64,000 nt of DNA, from NCBI RefSeq assembly GCF_023921225.1, contig NZ_CP071527.1, positions 754,001 to 818,000 of the forward strand, read 5' to 3'. The stretch's first letter is position 1; the number at the start of each line of letters is the position of its first letter. Position numbers and translations under genes: made by a program. Positions 36,174-45,572 of this stretch are shown one piece after another. The DNA comes from Legionella lytica (GTDB taxonomy: Bacteria; Pseudomonadota; Gammaproteobacteria; Legionellales; Legionellaceae). The notes beneath the pieces were generated by a model. It ran no database searches, was not told the origin of the DNA, and saw nothing but the letters and a program-made list of their open reading frames with translations.

Positions 36174-36668
36174 TTGAAGTTAGCTTATTTTGAGTCCTTA
36201 TTTTCCATTGCTAGTGTTGTGCTAAACCCCTTACACGAAGTGTCACCAGAGCATTTTATATTGCAGCCTGAGGAAGTATTTGCACTGACTTCTATGGGTA
36301 TCGCGATGGATGAGTTTCTATCTTGTCAACCTAAAAAAAACATGGTTTATTCTACCCAGGATAAATTGGAGGCTTTACAGGATTTGGTTAATCGTATTGA
36401 GGATGAAATCGAACATTGCCAAAAAGAAAAAGTAACAAATCTTAAAATGGCCCGGTATGAACATAAGATTATGGTGTTAAATGCAACAAAGAATTATCTA
36501 TGCGACAATATCGATATTGATATTTTAAATGCGTATAAGCGGCAATATCCTAAGTGGAATAAGGGCTTAGGTAAATCAAATACCGAGGCTCTTGTTGAGG
36601 AGGCATGTGACTTGAAAGGAACGGGCCAGTCATTGGGAATAACGTATAAGTTAGCAATGGTGCCTTGA
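36174..36668 (+). CDS. Hypothetical protein, start uncertain
   Basis: Unrecognised, about 164 residues from a TTG at 36174. No ATG, GTG or Shine-Dalgarno sequence precedes the conserved-looking beginning; the frame stays open upstream (INSFTTNKYTDFLKLAYFES), and TATAAT at 36113-36118 sits just before it, so translation may start at an unusual codon such as ATT, or the start may have been lost. The protein is helical and charged with a coiled-coil stretch (LEALQDLVNRIEDEIEHCQKE, residues about 60-80) and a Lys-rich C-terminal region. It may be a Legionella-specific accessory protein. Confidence 0.5.
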   Translation: MKLAYFESLFSIASVVLNPLHEVSPEHFILQPEEVFALTSMGIAMDEFLSCQPKKNMVYSTQDKLEALQDLVNRIEDEIEHCQKEKVTNLKMARYEHKIMVLNATKNYLCDNIDIDILNAYKRQYPKWNKGLGKSNTEALVEEACDLKGTGQSLGITYKLAMVP

Positions 36669-36872
36669 TTAGGTTGTGCGCTGCATCAAGGCTGGTTTCA
36701 GGCAAAAGCGTGTATTATATGGGAATATAATGACCTTTATTTTCTCATAAAACAACAAAAAAATACAACTTTTGTGCTTTTATCATTATTCATAATGTTC
36801 TCTTAATGTTTCATTGTTATAATTCTCCAACTTTTTAGTCCAATATCATTTCCTTGTTTATGGAGAGTAATT

Positions 36873-37469
36873 ATGCCTGGTTTTTTTAAGCGTCCCGATC
36901 CTGAGAAAAATTTCTTTTACAATTATTTTGATCATCTTAATGCTTTAGGAAAAGGTGCAGATGCTCTTTATCATCGGTTTAGCGAGTTGAGAACCGTGGA
37001 TGAGCAGTGGGATTTTCTTGAGAAAGTACTCAGTGACCGCAACCTTATATTGCAACCTCTACGCGATGGTTATGATTATATGGATGAGGTTATTGGGGCT
37101 ACAGTTTTACCTACAGCAGGTGCGCTGACTTCGCTTGGTCTTCTTGTGTTTGCGGTATGGGAAGTGGCTCAATCATTAGCTATTAATTTGGGATTTGCTA
37201 GAAATGACCGAGAAGCACATGCAGATAACGCGCTTCAGTATTTCCTAGGAGCAGCACTAGTACTCGCATTTTCTGCTATGTCTTTTATCAAGTCATGCAT
37301 TAGCTTGATAAGCCGTCCTATAGCTACGGCAGAACATGGCTTTGCAAAACAAGATAAAGATCGTTTTTATAATGAAGATAAAGAGCCAGCTGTTGAAGCA
37401 GCTAGAGAAGGTATTAAAGAGGCTGTTGATGGTGCTGCGAGTGTTTTAAACCGCATGTTTAACTTTTAA
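36873..37469 (+). CDS. Hypothetical membrane-hairpin protein, 198 residues
   Basis: Unrecognised. Cytosolic-looking N-terminal 70 residues (MPGFFKRPDPEKNFFYNYFDHL, with LRTVDEQWDFLEKVL) precede two hydrophobic helices (LPTAGALTSLGLLVFAVWEV, near 83-102, and YFLGAALVLAFSAMSFIKSC, near 123-142), then a charged helical tail. Proteins with a central hairpin and charged ends are a common effector form in Legionella, but no translocation signal can be proved by eye. GGAGAG precedes the ATG. It is followed by a terminator and stands next to icmF, convergently. Confidence 0.6.
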   Translation: MPGFFKRPDPEKNFFYNYFDHLNALGKGADALYHRFSELRTVDEQWDFLEKVLSDRNLILQPLRDGYDYMDEVIGATVLPTAGALTSLGLLVFAVWEVAQSLAINLGFARNDREAHADNALQYFLGAALVLAFSAMSFIKSCISLISRPIATAEHGFAKQDKDRFYNEDKEPAVEAAREGIKEAVDGAASVLNRMFNF

Positions 37470-37485
37470 CTAGCTAATTATTTAA

Positions 37486-37510
37486 GCTGGGCTGTTAAGC
37501 CCAGCCTTTC
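37486..37510 (+). terminator. Terminator between the hairpin protein gene and icmF
   Basis: gctgggct pairs perfectly with agcccagc around a GTTA loop, followed by cttt. It lies between convergent genes. Confidence 0.65.
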
Positions 37511-37529
37511 CACTCTTCGATAATTAACT

Positions 37530-40451
37530 TCAGACAATCGCCTCATTTAACACAAAGCCATTTAAAATTCCTGGAGTAAATGGGTTTACCTGATTATTGG
37601 TTTTTAATAAATAACGGCCTGAATTACTATTCACTTCAAAAAGAATTTGCAAACTTGAGCTGTCTTGCTCGTCAATTAATACATTTACTTTTTCCAGAAG
37701 TTTAAATAATGCCCAATTACCTTGCTCCGCCAATTCATAGTGATTGCCATCAATAGAATCTAATGCGAGTTTGACATTAGGTTGAGGCCAAATAAAACGA
37801 ATATGCGATTCACTACTTTGATTATCTGAAATTTGAGTATGTCCAATTTCCAGAACCAGGCTTGCAATTACGGGATCCAGATTTATTTTTTGCAGACTAA
37901 AGTCGATCCGGCTCTCATTACCGCCGTTGGGGAAAAACATATTTGTAATTATATTTGCCCGCATAAGTGCATCCAGTGTTTCCGTGGCGATAGGGAGGAC
38001 CGAGTCATTAACCGCCTTTGGTTTCCATTCTGCGGTAGCTGTGTCTAGAAACGGTTTAACAAATTGCTCCGTAAAGACGTTTAAGGAACCATTGGTTGCG
38101 AAAAAGTGGTTAAAATCAGCAATGGCAATTTCTTCGGATTGATTTGCATCCAAGGGATAGCGTTTGGCAATTCGATGTTGGAATTCCTGATAAATCGTTT
38201 GTTGCCATTGCTGATTAATGTACTGACGACTGTCTTTGAGCAATAGCCCCCAGGTTTCACCGGCTAATTGCTTCGCCCAACTACTTAAGGGTTCAGGTAA
38301 TTGTTGCCCTTGATTAAAGAGTAAGCTGACCGGATCAGAAGCTGTATCACTCATAAAACGGGAGCGAGTAATATTAAATGCTGTTTTTCCCCCATCATTA
38401 ATCATCGATAAAGTTGAAATGAAGCGATCTAGTTCTTCTATTTTGATACTTAATTCTTTAGTGCCTGAGAGGCTCATTAAATTTAAATCGGTAAACTGGC
38501 TGGCAATTGCCTGGTTAAATAAGGATGATTCATTGCTTAAATCGGCCTTGGTTTCTTGTTGTAATAAGCCAACTAAAGTGGTGACAGCATGGGATTGTTC
38601 CAAGCGTTTAGCCACCTGGCGACCTTCCTGATAATTCTGATAATGTGCTGGTTGCGAGCGACGCATAAAAGTTTGCCACCAGGTAACATAATCGTAGCAA
38701 TAAGCTTGAGTGAGCATATTAGGCAGGTCTGATATGTCCTGACGTGCCAGCACCCAGTTTTCTTTTTGCAGATTTTGGCTCATTTCAGGGATTTTCTTTA
38801 TTATTTCGTTAAAACCTGCTCGGGTGTAATAAACAGGCAATTCATCAGTAGCTAAAATAAATCCATCAGCGGTAATTTTTTGTCGCGTGCTGGGGAAGGA
38901 TTCTTTCGCGATAGAGTAATAAAGATAACTGCTGGGCAAGGCATTTAAATAATTACGTGCATCACTAACCACTTGCGATTTCATTAACATATCTTTAGGT
39001 GGTTTGCTTAAAGATTGTTTCAGTAATGCCATTTGCTTTTGCAATTCCGCAGCGGGCAAATTACGCCATTGAGTACTAAACCAGTCGTGAACCTGTACTG
39101 CAGAAAAATGCTCAGGCTGTCCTAACATCAGATACACTTTAAGGGCATTATAACGAGCAATAGGAGTATTGCCCGGGCTATTAATTACGGTTTCCAATTC
39201 CGCTGTGATTGCAGGTAAAAACTCACCTTGTAAGCGATGCTGCGTATTATTATGCAAGTTCGATTTTAATTGATGTACTGTAGGCAAAGATAAGGAGTTA
39301 CTGGATACATGGGCTAATTTTTTAGCTGCATTCGACAGATGATACAGTGCTTGCTTGCCCTTATCTTTTTGGCTAATTAGCGCATCATATGCCAGCAATT
39401 CTTTACTTGCCGCATCTAATAAATGCACCGCTTTATAATGATGGTAACTTAAAATACATAAAGTAATTCCGGCAATCCCGGCAATAAGTGCAACCAATGG
39501 TTTTTGGGAAAACTTACGTGATTGTGGGACTTGGCTACATTGTTCCTGTATGGACTTTAAAGCGCCCTCAACAAAATAGGCTCTAAAATTAGTCGCCTGA
39601 GGAAATGTATCTTGTACCACCAATGCATATTCATGCTGGATTTTCTTATTTAAGCGGTCAATACTGACCCCACTTTGTTCCGCACTGGTAAAATAAATCG
39701 AGTGTAGCTGAAATAATTTGGGTGAAATTCCTTGCAGTAGGGAATGAATAGGCGGGCGCAAGCCTGCCATTTGAATAGGGAATTCACGAATTAAGCTTCG
39801 TCGCATTGTTGAACGAGCAGGATGCATTTTGGGGATTACTTGTTGCCCTAAAGTTTCAAGAAGTTGATTGAATTGTGAGGTAAAGGTTTCTATTTTTTTG
39901 TGTAATTCATTCACGCAATCTAATGAAAAACCTAGTGGTTTTAAGAGCTCAGAAGCATGATTCGATTGATAAAACTCAGTAAAGCCGGCCAAGGTGTCCA
40001 TTTTTGTGAAAACTAACGCTAATTCCACGGGATAACCTAGGTTAACTCCCCAGCGCTCTAAGAGTTGTAAGTGAGCTTTTCTTTTTTCGCCAAATTGATT
40101 ACGGTCACTAATAAGTAAATCTTCAACATCAATACACAGTACTACCCCGGTAATTTTAAGGTAACTACTGCAACGATTGAGTTGTTTTAAGGTATTTTGC
40201 AGCAAGGTTTTACTGTTGGTAAACCAGCCTTCACCAAGTTCGACAATAATACCGCGTGGATTAAAATAAACTTTGGCATGTTCTTCACTAAAGACAGGCA
40301 TTTCTTCCATATTGCTTTGCTTTAATAAAGAAGATTTACCTTGAGCATGTTTTCCGGTGATCACGATAAACGACAATTGGTTGCTTTGTGGTTTTAATCG
40401 CGAGAGTGTTTTTTTAATTGCATCACATAATGCATGTAAAGAGTTGTCCAT
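37530..40451 (-). CDS. icmF: Dot/Icm type IVB secretion protein IcmF
   Basis: A 973-residue inner-membrane protein. Near the N-terminus is a Walker A motif ITGKHAQGKSSLL (residues about 33-45) in a GTPase-like domain, then a single hydrophobic helix near residue 325 (PLVALIAGIAGITLCILSYHHY), and a large periplasmic part with IcmF-related and C-terminal domains (LALDSIDGNHYELAEQGNWALF-like, near residue 905). IcmF with DotU stabilises the Dot/Icm core and anchors it at the cell pole, and is needed for full virulence. It follows dotU with a one-base TAATG overlap. No other dot/icm gene is in the window, unlike L. pneumophila, where icmF follows icmB and tphA. Confidence 0.93.
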   Translation of the reverse strand: MDNSLHALCDAIKKTLSRLKPQSNQLSFIVITGKHAQGKSSLLKQSNMEEMPVFSEEHAKVYFNPRGIIVELGEGWFTNSKTLLQNTLKQLNRCSSYLKITGVVLCIDVEDLLISDRNQFGEKRKAHLQLLERWGVNLGYPVELALVFTKMDTLAGFTEFYQSNHASELLKPLGFSLDCVNELHKKIETFTSQFNQLLETLGQQVIPKMHPARSTMRRSLIREFPIQMAGLRPPIHSLLQGISPKLFQLHSIYFTSAEQSGVSIDRLNKKIQHEYALVVQDTFPQATNFRAYFVEGALKSIQEQCSQVPQSRKFSQKPLVALIAGIAGITLCILSYHHYKAVHLLDAASKELLAYDALISQKDKGKQALYHLSNAAKKLAHVSSNSLSLPTVHQLKSNLHNNTQHRLQGEFLPAITAELETVINSPGNTPIARYNALKVYLMLGQPEHFSAVQVHDWFSTQWRNLPAAELQKQMALLKQSLSKPPKDMLMKSQVVSDARNYLNALPSSYLYYSIAKESFPSTRQKITADGFILATDELPVYYTRAGFNEIIKKIPEMSQNLQKENWVLARQDISDLPNMLTQAYCYDYVTWWQTFMRRSQPAHYQNYQEGRQVAKRLEQSHAVTTLVGLLQQETKADLSNESSLFNQAIASQFTDLNLMSLSGTKELSIKIEELDRFISTLSMINDGGKTAFNITRSRFMSDTASDPVSLLFNQGQQLPEPLSSWAKQLAGETWGLLLKDSRQYINQQWQQTIYQEFQHRIAKRYPLDANQSEEIAIADFNHFFATNGSLNVFTEQFVKPFLDTATAEWKPKAVNDSVLPIATETLDALMRANIITNMFFPNGGNESRIDFSLQKINLDPVIASLVLEIGHTQISDNQSSESHIRFIWPQPNVKLALDSIDGNHYELAEQGNWALFKLLEKVNVLIDEQDSSSLQILFEVNSNSGRYLLKTNNQVNPFTPGILNGFVLNEAIV

Positions 40452-41239
40452 TATTTATCCAGTGCTGCAAGTTGGGTATGTCCAAACAAAACGGCTTTTG
40501 CTTTATTTTCTAATAAAATGTGACTGGTAAAAAAAGCAAGGGAAACAATAGCTGCAGCAATAGCTGCAGTTAATATGGCTGTTTTATAATTTTTTTTCAC
40601 GATTTTGGGCATGGGGTTTTCATTGAATAAACGCTGTGGTTTGTGAAAACGATGCTGTTGGGTGATTTGATATAGATCTTCAATATAATTATCTAAAACT
40701 TGTCGTCCATCTGCTGTAAGATGGTAGCGCCCTTCAAATCCAAGTATGAGTAAGTAATATACCAATTCGATCAGATCGAGATATTGATTTGGTCGCTCTT
40801 TAATGTAGTCGACAATCTCAAAGAAACGGTCTTGAGGTTGGGCATTATCGTTGGTTAGTGGGGTAAACGCGTTGAATTCAGCCGTGATATTATAGACACG
40901 CATGTAACTTTTACCGAGCACTTCATCGATTGTTGCTGACACTAGGTAGTATGCAATACCAATTAATGCCTCTGGGTATTTTGAAGCATGGAGCTTGCTG
41001 TGAAAGGCTAATAGTTCATGTTCAATGTTATCCCTGATATGGTCAACCGGGGGGAGGGCTGGACTCAAGCACAGGCGTTCTAACAGTGATAGCAACGGTC
41101 CGGTTGCTGCAACCAACGTATTGGTAGAAAAGGGGGCAATAAATAATTTAGAGCGATAATAGCCTTGCGGGGCAGGCAACGGACCCGAATTCGTGATGGG
41201 ATTACTGACAAGTGAGGTGGAATAAAGCTCAGCTGCCAT
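40451..41239 (-). CDS. dotU: Dot/Icm type IVB secretion protein DotU (IcmH)
   Basis: A 262-residue inner-membrane partner of IcmF, of the DotU/TssL family: cytoplasmic domain with LSLLERLCLSPALPP, HELLAFHSKL, ATIDEVLGKSY and YYLLILGFEGRYHL, ending in a single C-terminal membrane helix (YKTAILTAAIAAAIVSLAFF). It has the short Legionella T4BSS form rather than the longer T6SS form with an OmpA-like domain. Without other T6SS genes around, the Dot/Icm assignment holds. It is the first gene of a two-gene unit; the protein and IcmF together protect the outer complex from degradation. Confidence 0.93.
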   Translation of the reverse strand: MAAELYSTSLVSNPITNSGPLPAPQGYYRSKLFIAPFSTNTLVAATGPLLSLLERLCLSPALPPVDHIRDNIEHELLAFHSKLHASKYPEALIGIAYYLVSATIDEVLGKSYMRVYNITAEFNAFTPLTNDNAQPQDRFFEIVDYIKERPNQYLDLIELVYYLLILGFEGRYHLTADGRQVLDNYIEDLYQITQQHRFHKPQRLFNENPMPKIVKKNYKTAILTAAIAAAIVSLAFFTSHILLENKAKAVLFGHTQLAALDK

Positions 41240-41646
41240 CGTTTAGCTCCTAACGGTTTTTTGCTCTGTCATCCATTCTGATGTGCAAAAACTCTAAATT
41301 TAAAAGAGAAGATAATACGTTATGTAATTGGGATTAGCAATTGCCTCGTGTTGAGCACTATAAGGCCCATGGCCCAACAAGGCATCGTGCCGCATCAGAA
41401 CACATGGGGTTAACCTACATGTCGCGGCTCAAATCCCTGTATTGTACTGTGCTAATACGGGCTACGATGTGGAATTTCCAAACATCTCTAACTTGCGCCA
41501 ACCCACTATAATAAGGTACCATTCGCCTGTGCCGCATATAGAACTATTTTAGTACTATATTTAAAGTAAGAATAACAATAATTATGCACCGGCTTTGTCT
41601 TTAATTAAGACTTATTTAGTACTAGATTATTTGGCTTTGGAGTGTT
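41240..41646. other. dotU-sufR divergent region
   Basis: A 407-base gap holding both promoters. It contains a degraded dispersed repeat (41339-41466: ggcccatggccc, and ctaatacgggctac), a TATAAT at 41507-41512, and two copies of TTTAGTACTA (41548-41557 and 41615-41624). No coding potential. Confidence 0.55.
41548..41624 (+). promoter_or_regulatory. Candidate SufR operators (two TTTAGTACTA boxes)
   Basis: TTTAGTACTA occurs at 41548-41557 and 41615-41624, 67 bases apart; each has a TAGTACTA palindrome in AT-rich context. The second ends 22 bases before the sufR start, the natural place for autoregulation by an Rrf2-type regulator. Role inferred. Confidence 0.45.
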
Positions 41647-42108
41647 ATGCTGCGCATCAGCAAATTGGCCGATTATGGAACAGTTGTGATGGTGTACCTT
41701 GCCAGGCACCCACAAGATTTATGTAACGCCCGTGATATCGCCTTACATACTCATTTGACTGTTCCGACGGTAAGTAAAATTTTAAAACGTTTAACCAGTG
41801 CAGGCTTGCTCACCTCCGTGCGAGGAGTAACCGGAGGATATCGGTTACGTAGGCCTGCTACTGAAATTTCCGTGTCGCAAATTATTTTTGCGTTGGAAGA
41901 ACATCGTGGTTTCACCGAATGCAGTTTGCAACCTAATGACTGCTCGTTACAAGGAGTTTGTACGATTCAGGGCAATTGGCGACTTATTAGCCAGGCGATA
42001 GAGACCGCGTTGGATAGTGTGAGTTTGGATACCTTGGCAAAACCAACTCTACAGGTACGCGATATAGAGCGTATCCGACAATTAGCAAGTGGAGTCAATC
42101 GTGGCTAA
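41647..42108 (+). CDS. sufR: Rrf2-family SUF regulator (SufR/IscR-like)
   Basis: A 153-residue winged-helix regulator: [21 protein letters not shown] at the N-terminus, helix-turn-helix [20 protein letters not shown], wing [15 protein letters not shown], and three Cys in a cluster-binding loop ([15 protein letters not shown]). Members hold an [2Fe-2S] or [4Fe-4S] cluster and repress the SUF operon when clusters are plentiful. It heads the suf operon and overlaps sufB by 8 bases, which indicates coupled translation and autoregulation through the boxes upstream. Confidence 0.92.
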   Translation: MLRISKLADYGTVVMVYLARHPQDLCNARDIALHTHLTVPTVSKILKRLTSAGLLTSVRGVTGGYRLRRPATEISVSQIIFALEEHRGFTECSLQPNDCSLQGVCTIQGNWRLISQAIETALDSVSLDTLAKPTLQVRDIERIRQLASGVNRG

Positions 42109-43549
42109 AAGCAGTGAGCAACTTAATTCTCTGCTCGATAGAGAATATCAACATGGTTTTATAACCGACATTGAAGTAGAAACTTTTGAACCCGGACTGA
42201 ATGAAGACGTAATTCGTCGTTTATCAGCCATTAAAGGGGAGCCCGAGTTTTTACTGGAATGGCGTTTGCAAGCATTCAGGCACTGGCTAACTATGCCACA
42301 TCCTGAATGGTCTAGTGTGCATTATCCTCCAATCGATTATCAGGCTATTTCTTATTATTCTGCGCCTAAAAGCAAAAAAGATGCGCCTAAGAGTCTAGAT
42401 GAGGTTGATCCTGAATTATTAAGAACCTATGAAAAATTAGGGATCCCTTTAAAAGAACAAGAGTTATTGGCTGGTGTTGCGGTTGATGCTGTATTTGATA
42501 GTGTTTCTGTAGCGACGACCTTTAAAGCTAAATTGGCTGAGAAAGGGGTAATCTTTTGCCCATTTTCAGAAGCAGTACACACGTATCCTGATTTACTCAT
42601 GAAGTACTTAGGTTCTGTAGTGTCTTATCGTGATAACTTCTATGCTGCGTTGAATTCAGCAGTATTTAGTGATGGCTCATTTGTATACATTCCTAAAGGC
42701 GTGCGTTGTCCTATGGAGTTATCTACTTATTTCCGTATCAATGCTGCATCTACGGGACAGTTTGAGCGTACTTTGATTATTGCTGATGACGACAGCTACG
42801 TTTCCTACCTTGAAGGGTGTACCGCTCCGATGCGTGATGAAAATCAATTGCATGCGGCTGTAGTTGAGTTAGTGGCTTTAGATGGCGCGCAAATTAAATA
42901 TTCTACCGTACAAAACTGGTATCCTGGTGATAAAGAAGGTAAGGGCGGTATTTATAATTTTGTAACCAAACGCGGTGCTTGCCGTGGTAAACGTTCTAAA
43001 ATTTCTTGGACTCAGATTGAAACCGGCTCTGCGATTACCTGGAAATATCCTAGTGTTATCTTACAAGGTGATGATTCGGTGGGTGAGTTTTATTCGGTTG
43101 CCTTAACCAATAATTTCCAACAGGCCGATACAGGCACGAAAATGGTTCATATTGGTAAAAACACCCGTTCTACCATTATTTCTAAAGGAATCAGTGCGGG
43201 TCGTGCTCATAATGCTTATCGTGGTCTAGTACGCATTGCGCCAACGGCAACGAATGCACGTAATTACACTCAGTGTGACTCCATGTTGATGGGGTCTGAA
43301 TGTTCAGCACATACATTCCCATACATTGAGGTGAAAAATCCAACCGCACAAGTAGAACATGAAGCAACAACGTCAAAAATCAGTGAAGAACAATTGTTTT
43401 ATTGCCAACAACGCGGCATCGACACTGAAGATGCAGTTTCTATGATTGTGAACGGTTTTTGTAAGCAAGTATTGAAAGAATTACCCATGGAATTTGCTGT
43501 AGAAGCCACTAAATTGCTGGGTTTAAGTTTAGAAGGGGCAGTAGGCTAA
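42101..43549 (+). CDS. sufB: Fe-S cluster assembly scaffold SufB
   Basis: A 482-residue core of the SufBC2D scaffold on which Fe-S clusters are assembled. Family marks include [25 protein letters not shown] sequence ([19 protein letters not shown]), [27 protein letters not shown] and the C-terminal CQQRGID (Cys near residue 435). I choose the GTG at 42101 because GGAG lies 6 bases before it; the frame is open to an upstream GTG at 42089. Normal length. Confidence 0.95.
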   Translation: MAKSSEQLNSLLDREYQHGFITDIEVETFEPGLNEDVIRRLSAIKGEPEFLLEWRLQAFRHWLTMPHPEWSSVHYPPIDYQAISYYSAPKSKKDAPKSLDEVDPELLRTYEKLGIPLKEQELLAGVAVDAVFDSVSVATTFKAKLAEKGVIFCPFSEAVHTYPDLLMKYLGSVVSYRDNFYAALNSAVFSDGSFVYIPKGVRCPMELSTYFRINAASTGQFERTLIIADDDSYVSYLEGCTAPMRDENQLHAAVVELVALDGAQIKYSTVQNWYPGDKEGKGGIYNFVTKRGACRGKRSKISWTQIETGSAITWKYPSVILQGDDSVGEFYSVALTNNFQQADTGTKMVHIGKNTRSTIISKGISAGRAHNAYRGLVRIAPTATNARNYTQCDSMLMGSECSAHTFPYIEVKNPTAQVEHEATTSKISEEQLFYCQQRGIDTEDAVSMIVNGFCKQVLKELPMEFAVEATKLLGLSLEGAVG

Positions 43550-43550
43550 T

Positions 43551-44297
43551 ATGTTAAAAATTAATGAATTAAATGTTGAAGTGAACGAACAGTCGATTTT
43601 AAAAGGCATTAACCTTAATGTTAATCCTGGTGAAGTTCACGCCATCATGGGCCCTAACGGTTCAGGAAAAAGCACCTTATCTAAAGTCTTAGCTGGTCAT
43701 CCTTCGTATCTGGTAACCAGTGGCGAGATGATGTATTTAGGTAATGATTTAGCGCCCTTGTCTCCTGAGGAACGTGCGCGTGCTGGAATTTTCCTATCGT
43801 TTCAATATCCAGTAGAAATTCCTGGGGTAACCAACATTAATTTTCTTAAGGCTTCTGTCAATGCCGTGCGTAAAGGCCAAGGCAAAAATCCTTTAGATGC
43901 TATTGAGTTCTTAAGCTTCATTCGTGAAAAGTGCGAATTATTGGATATGGATGAAAGCTTTTTATATCGCAGCATCAACGAAGGATTCTCCGGCGGTGAG
44001 AAAAAGCGCAATGAAATCCTGCAAATGGCGGCATTAGAACCTAAATTAGCAATCCTTGATGAAACTGATTCAGGCTTGGATATTGATGCATTACGTATCA
44101 TTTCCCATGGCGTAAATGCTATGCGTTCACCTGAGCGTTCAATTGTTTTAGTAACGCACTATCAACGCCTATTAGATTATATTGAGCCTGATTTTATTCA
44201 CGTGTTAGTGAATGGGCGAATTATTATGTCTGGTGATAAAACCCTAGCACTCGAATTAGAGAAAAAAGGGTACAGCTGGCTTGAGGAAACGGTGTAG
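43551..44297 (+). CDS. sufC: Fe-S assembly ATPase SufC
   Basis: A 248-residue ABC-type ATPase of the SufBCD complex. Walker [12 protein letters not shown] (residues about 34-44), Q-loop [15 protein letters not shown] signature [10 protein letters not shown], Walker [13 protein letters not shown] and switch His in LVTHYQR are all present. ATP hydrolysis rearranges SufB-SufD for cluster formation. It starts one base after the sufB stop and its TAG abuts sufD. Confidence 0.97.
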   Translation: MLKINELNVEVNEQSILKGINLNVNPGEVHAIMGPNGSGKSTLSKVLAGHPSYLVTSGEMMYLGNDLAPLSPEERARAGIFLSFQYPVEIPGVTNINFLKASVNAVRKGQGKNPLDAIEFLSFIREKCELLDMDESFLYRSINEGFSGGEKKRNEILQMAALEPKLAILDETDSGLDIDALRIISHGVNAMRSPERSIVLVTHYQRLLDYIEPDFIHVLVNGRIIMSGDKTLALELEKKGYSWLEETV

Positions 44298-44299
44298 TG

Positions 44300-45568
44300 A
44301 TGAACGAGATTCTGGATTTTTATCAGCAACAGGCAGCAGCCAGTTTATCAACGACTCCCTGGCTTGCACAGTTGCAAACAAAAGCGTTAACGAATCTAAA
44401 CCGCCGAGGTTTTCCTACTCGTCATGATGAAGAGTGGAAGTACACGAATGTTGATGCCTTATTAAAACAGTCGTTTACGCAGTATAAGCGCGATGCAGTT
44501 GCGGTAAGCCCGCAAGTTGCCGGTTTGCCTATCGCGCAACAAGTGCTTATTCATAACGGATTAATTTCTGGGATAGAGCAGGTTGCCAAAGCAATGCCAG
44601 CAGGTGTTTTAGTATTGCCTTTAGCGAGCGCATTAACTAGCCATGCTGCATTAGTACAGGCGCATTTAGGCCACAGTTTAAACGAAGAACATGGGTTCCA
44701 TTTCTTAAATACCGCCATGATTCATTGTGGAGTATTTATTTATATTCCCAAAGGTGTCTGCGTGGATGAGCCGATTGCATTAACACATGTCCAAGACCAA
44801 GCCAATCAGGCAGTGCACTTGCGACATTTAATTATTGCTGAAGCAGACAGCCAAGCATCGATTATTGAAGATTATCAAGGTGTGGAAGGCACGTGTTATT
44901 TAACCAATGTGGTCACTGAAGTTTTTCTAGGTGCTCATGCCAAACTTACTCATTATAAACTCCAGCGCGAAAGTAAAATGGCTTATCATTTAGGTCATGT
45001 TTCGGTGAAGCAAGGAGCGAGTAGTGATTTTGCGAACCATTCATTAAGTTTAGGTGGGAAATGTGTACGCTCTGATTTAAGCCTGTATTTGCAAGAAGAG
45101 AAAGCTCATTGTTTAATGAATGGGATTTATGCCCCTGCTGAAGGACAGCATGTGGATCATCACACAACAGTACACCATTTAGTGCCGAACTGTACGAGTG
45201 AGCAAGACTATAAAGGTATTTTAACCGGTCGTTCACGCGCAGTATTTAATGGTAAGGTGATTGTAGCGAAAGATGCACAACATACCAATGCCAAGCAGCA
45301 AAATAAAAATCTAGTACTTACTGCTAATGCGGAGGTTGATACCAAGCCGCAATTAGAGATTTTTGCCGATGATGTACAGTGTTCACATGGTGCAACAGTT
45401 GGCCAATTGGATGAAGAGGCACTGTTTTACTTAGCAACGCGGGGAATAGGCCGTGTGGAAGCATCCCATTATTTAATACATGCTTTTGCTCAGGATAATT
45501 TGCGGCTCATTCCGCAAGCTAAGTTGGCGGAAGTTATGGGTCATTTATTAATACAACAACTGGGGTAA
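44300..45568 (+). CDS. sufD: Fe-S cluster assembly protein SufD
   Basis: A 422-residue SufB paralogue and the other half of the SufBC2D scaffold: NRRGFPTRHDEEWKYTNVDALL near the N-terminus, YIPKGVCVDEP, and the C-terminal HGATVGQLDEEALFYLATRGIG (His and ATRGI). The ATG at 44300 is preferred to the overlapping GTG at 44297. Tightly packed after sufC. Confidence 0.95.
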   Translation: MNEILDFYQQQAAASLSTTPWLAQLQTKALTNLNRRGFPTRHDEEWKYTNVDALLKQSFTQYKRDAVAVSPQVAGLPIAQQVLIHNGLISGIEQVAKAMPAGVLVLPLASALTSHAALVQAHLGHSLNEEHGFHFLNTAMIHCGVFIYIPKGVCVDEPIALTHVQDQANQAVHLRHLIIAEADSQASIIEDYQGVEGTCYLTNVVTEVFLGAHAKLTHYKLQRESKMAYHLGHVSVKQGASSDFANHSLSLGGKCVRSDLSLYLQEEKAHCLMNGIYAPAEGQHVDHHTTVHHLVPNCTSEQDYKGILTGRSRAVFNGKVIVAKDAQHTNAKQQNKNLVLTANAEVDTKPQLEIFADDVQCSHGATVGQLDEEALFYLATRGIGRVEASHYLIHAFAQDNLRLIPQAKLAEVMGHLLIQQLG

Positions 45569-45572
45569 GCAC

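Noticed and set aside
37530..41239. Type VI secretion (TssM/TssL) reading of the IcmF/DotU pair
   Set aside because: No other T6SS gene is near, DotU lacks an OmpA-like extension, and IcmF has the length I recall for the Legionella Dot/Icm protein.
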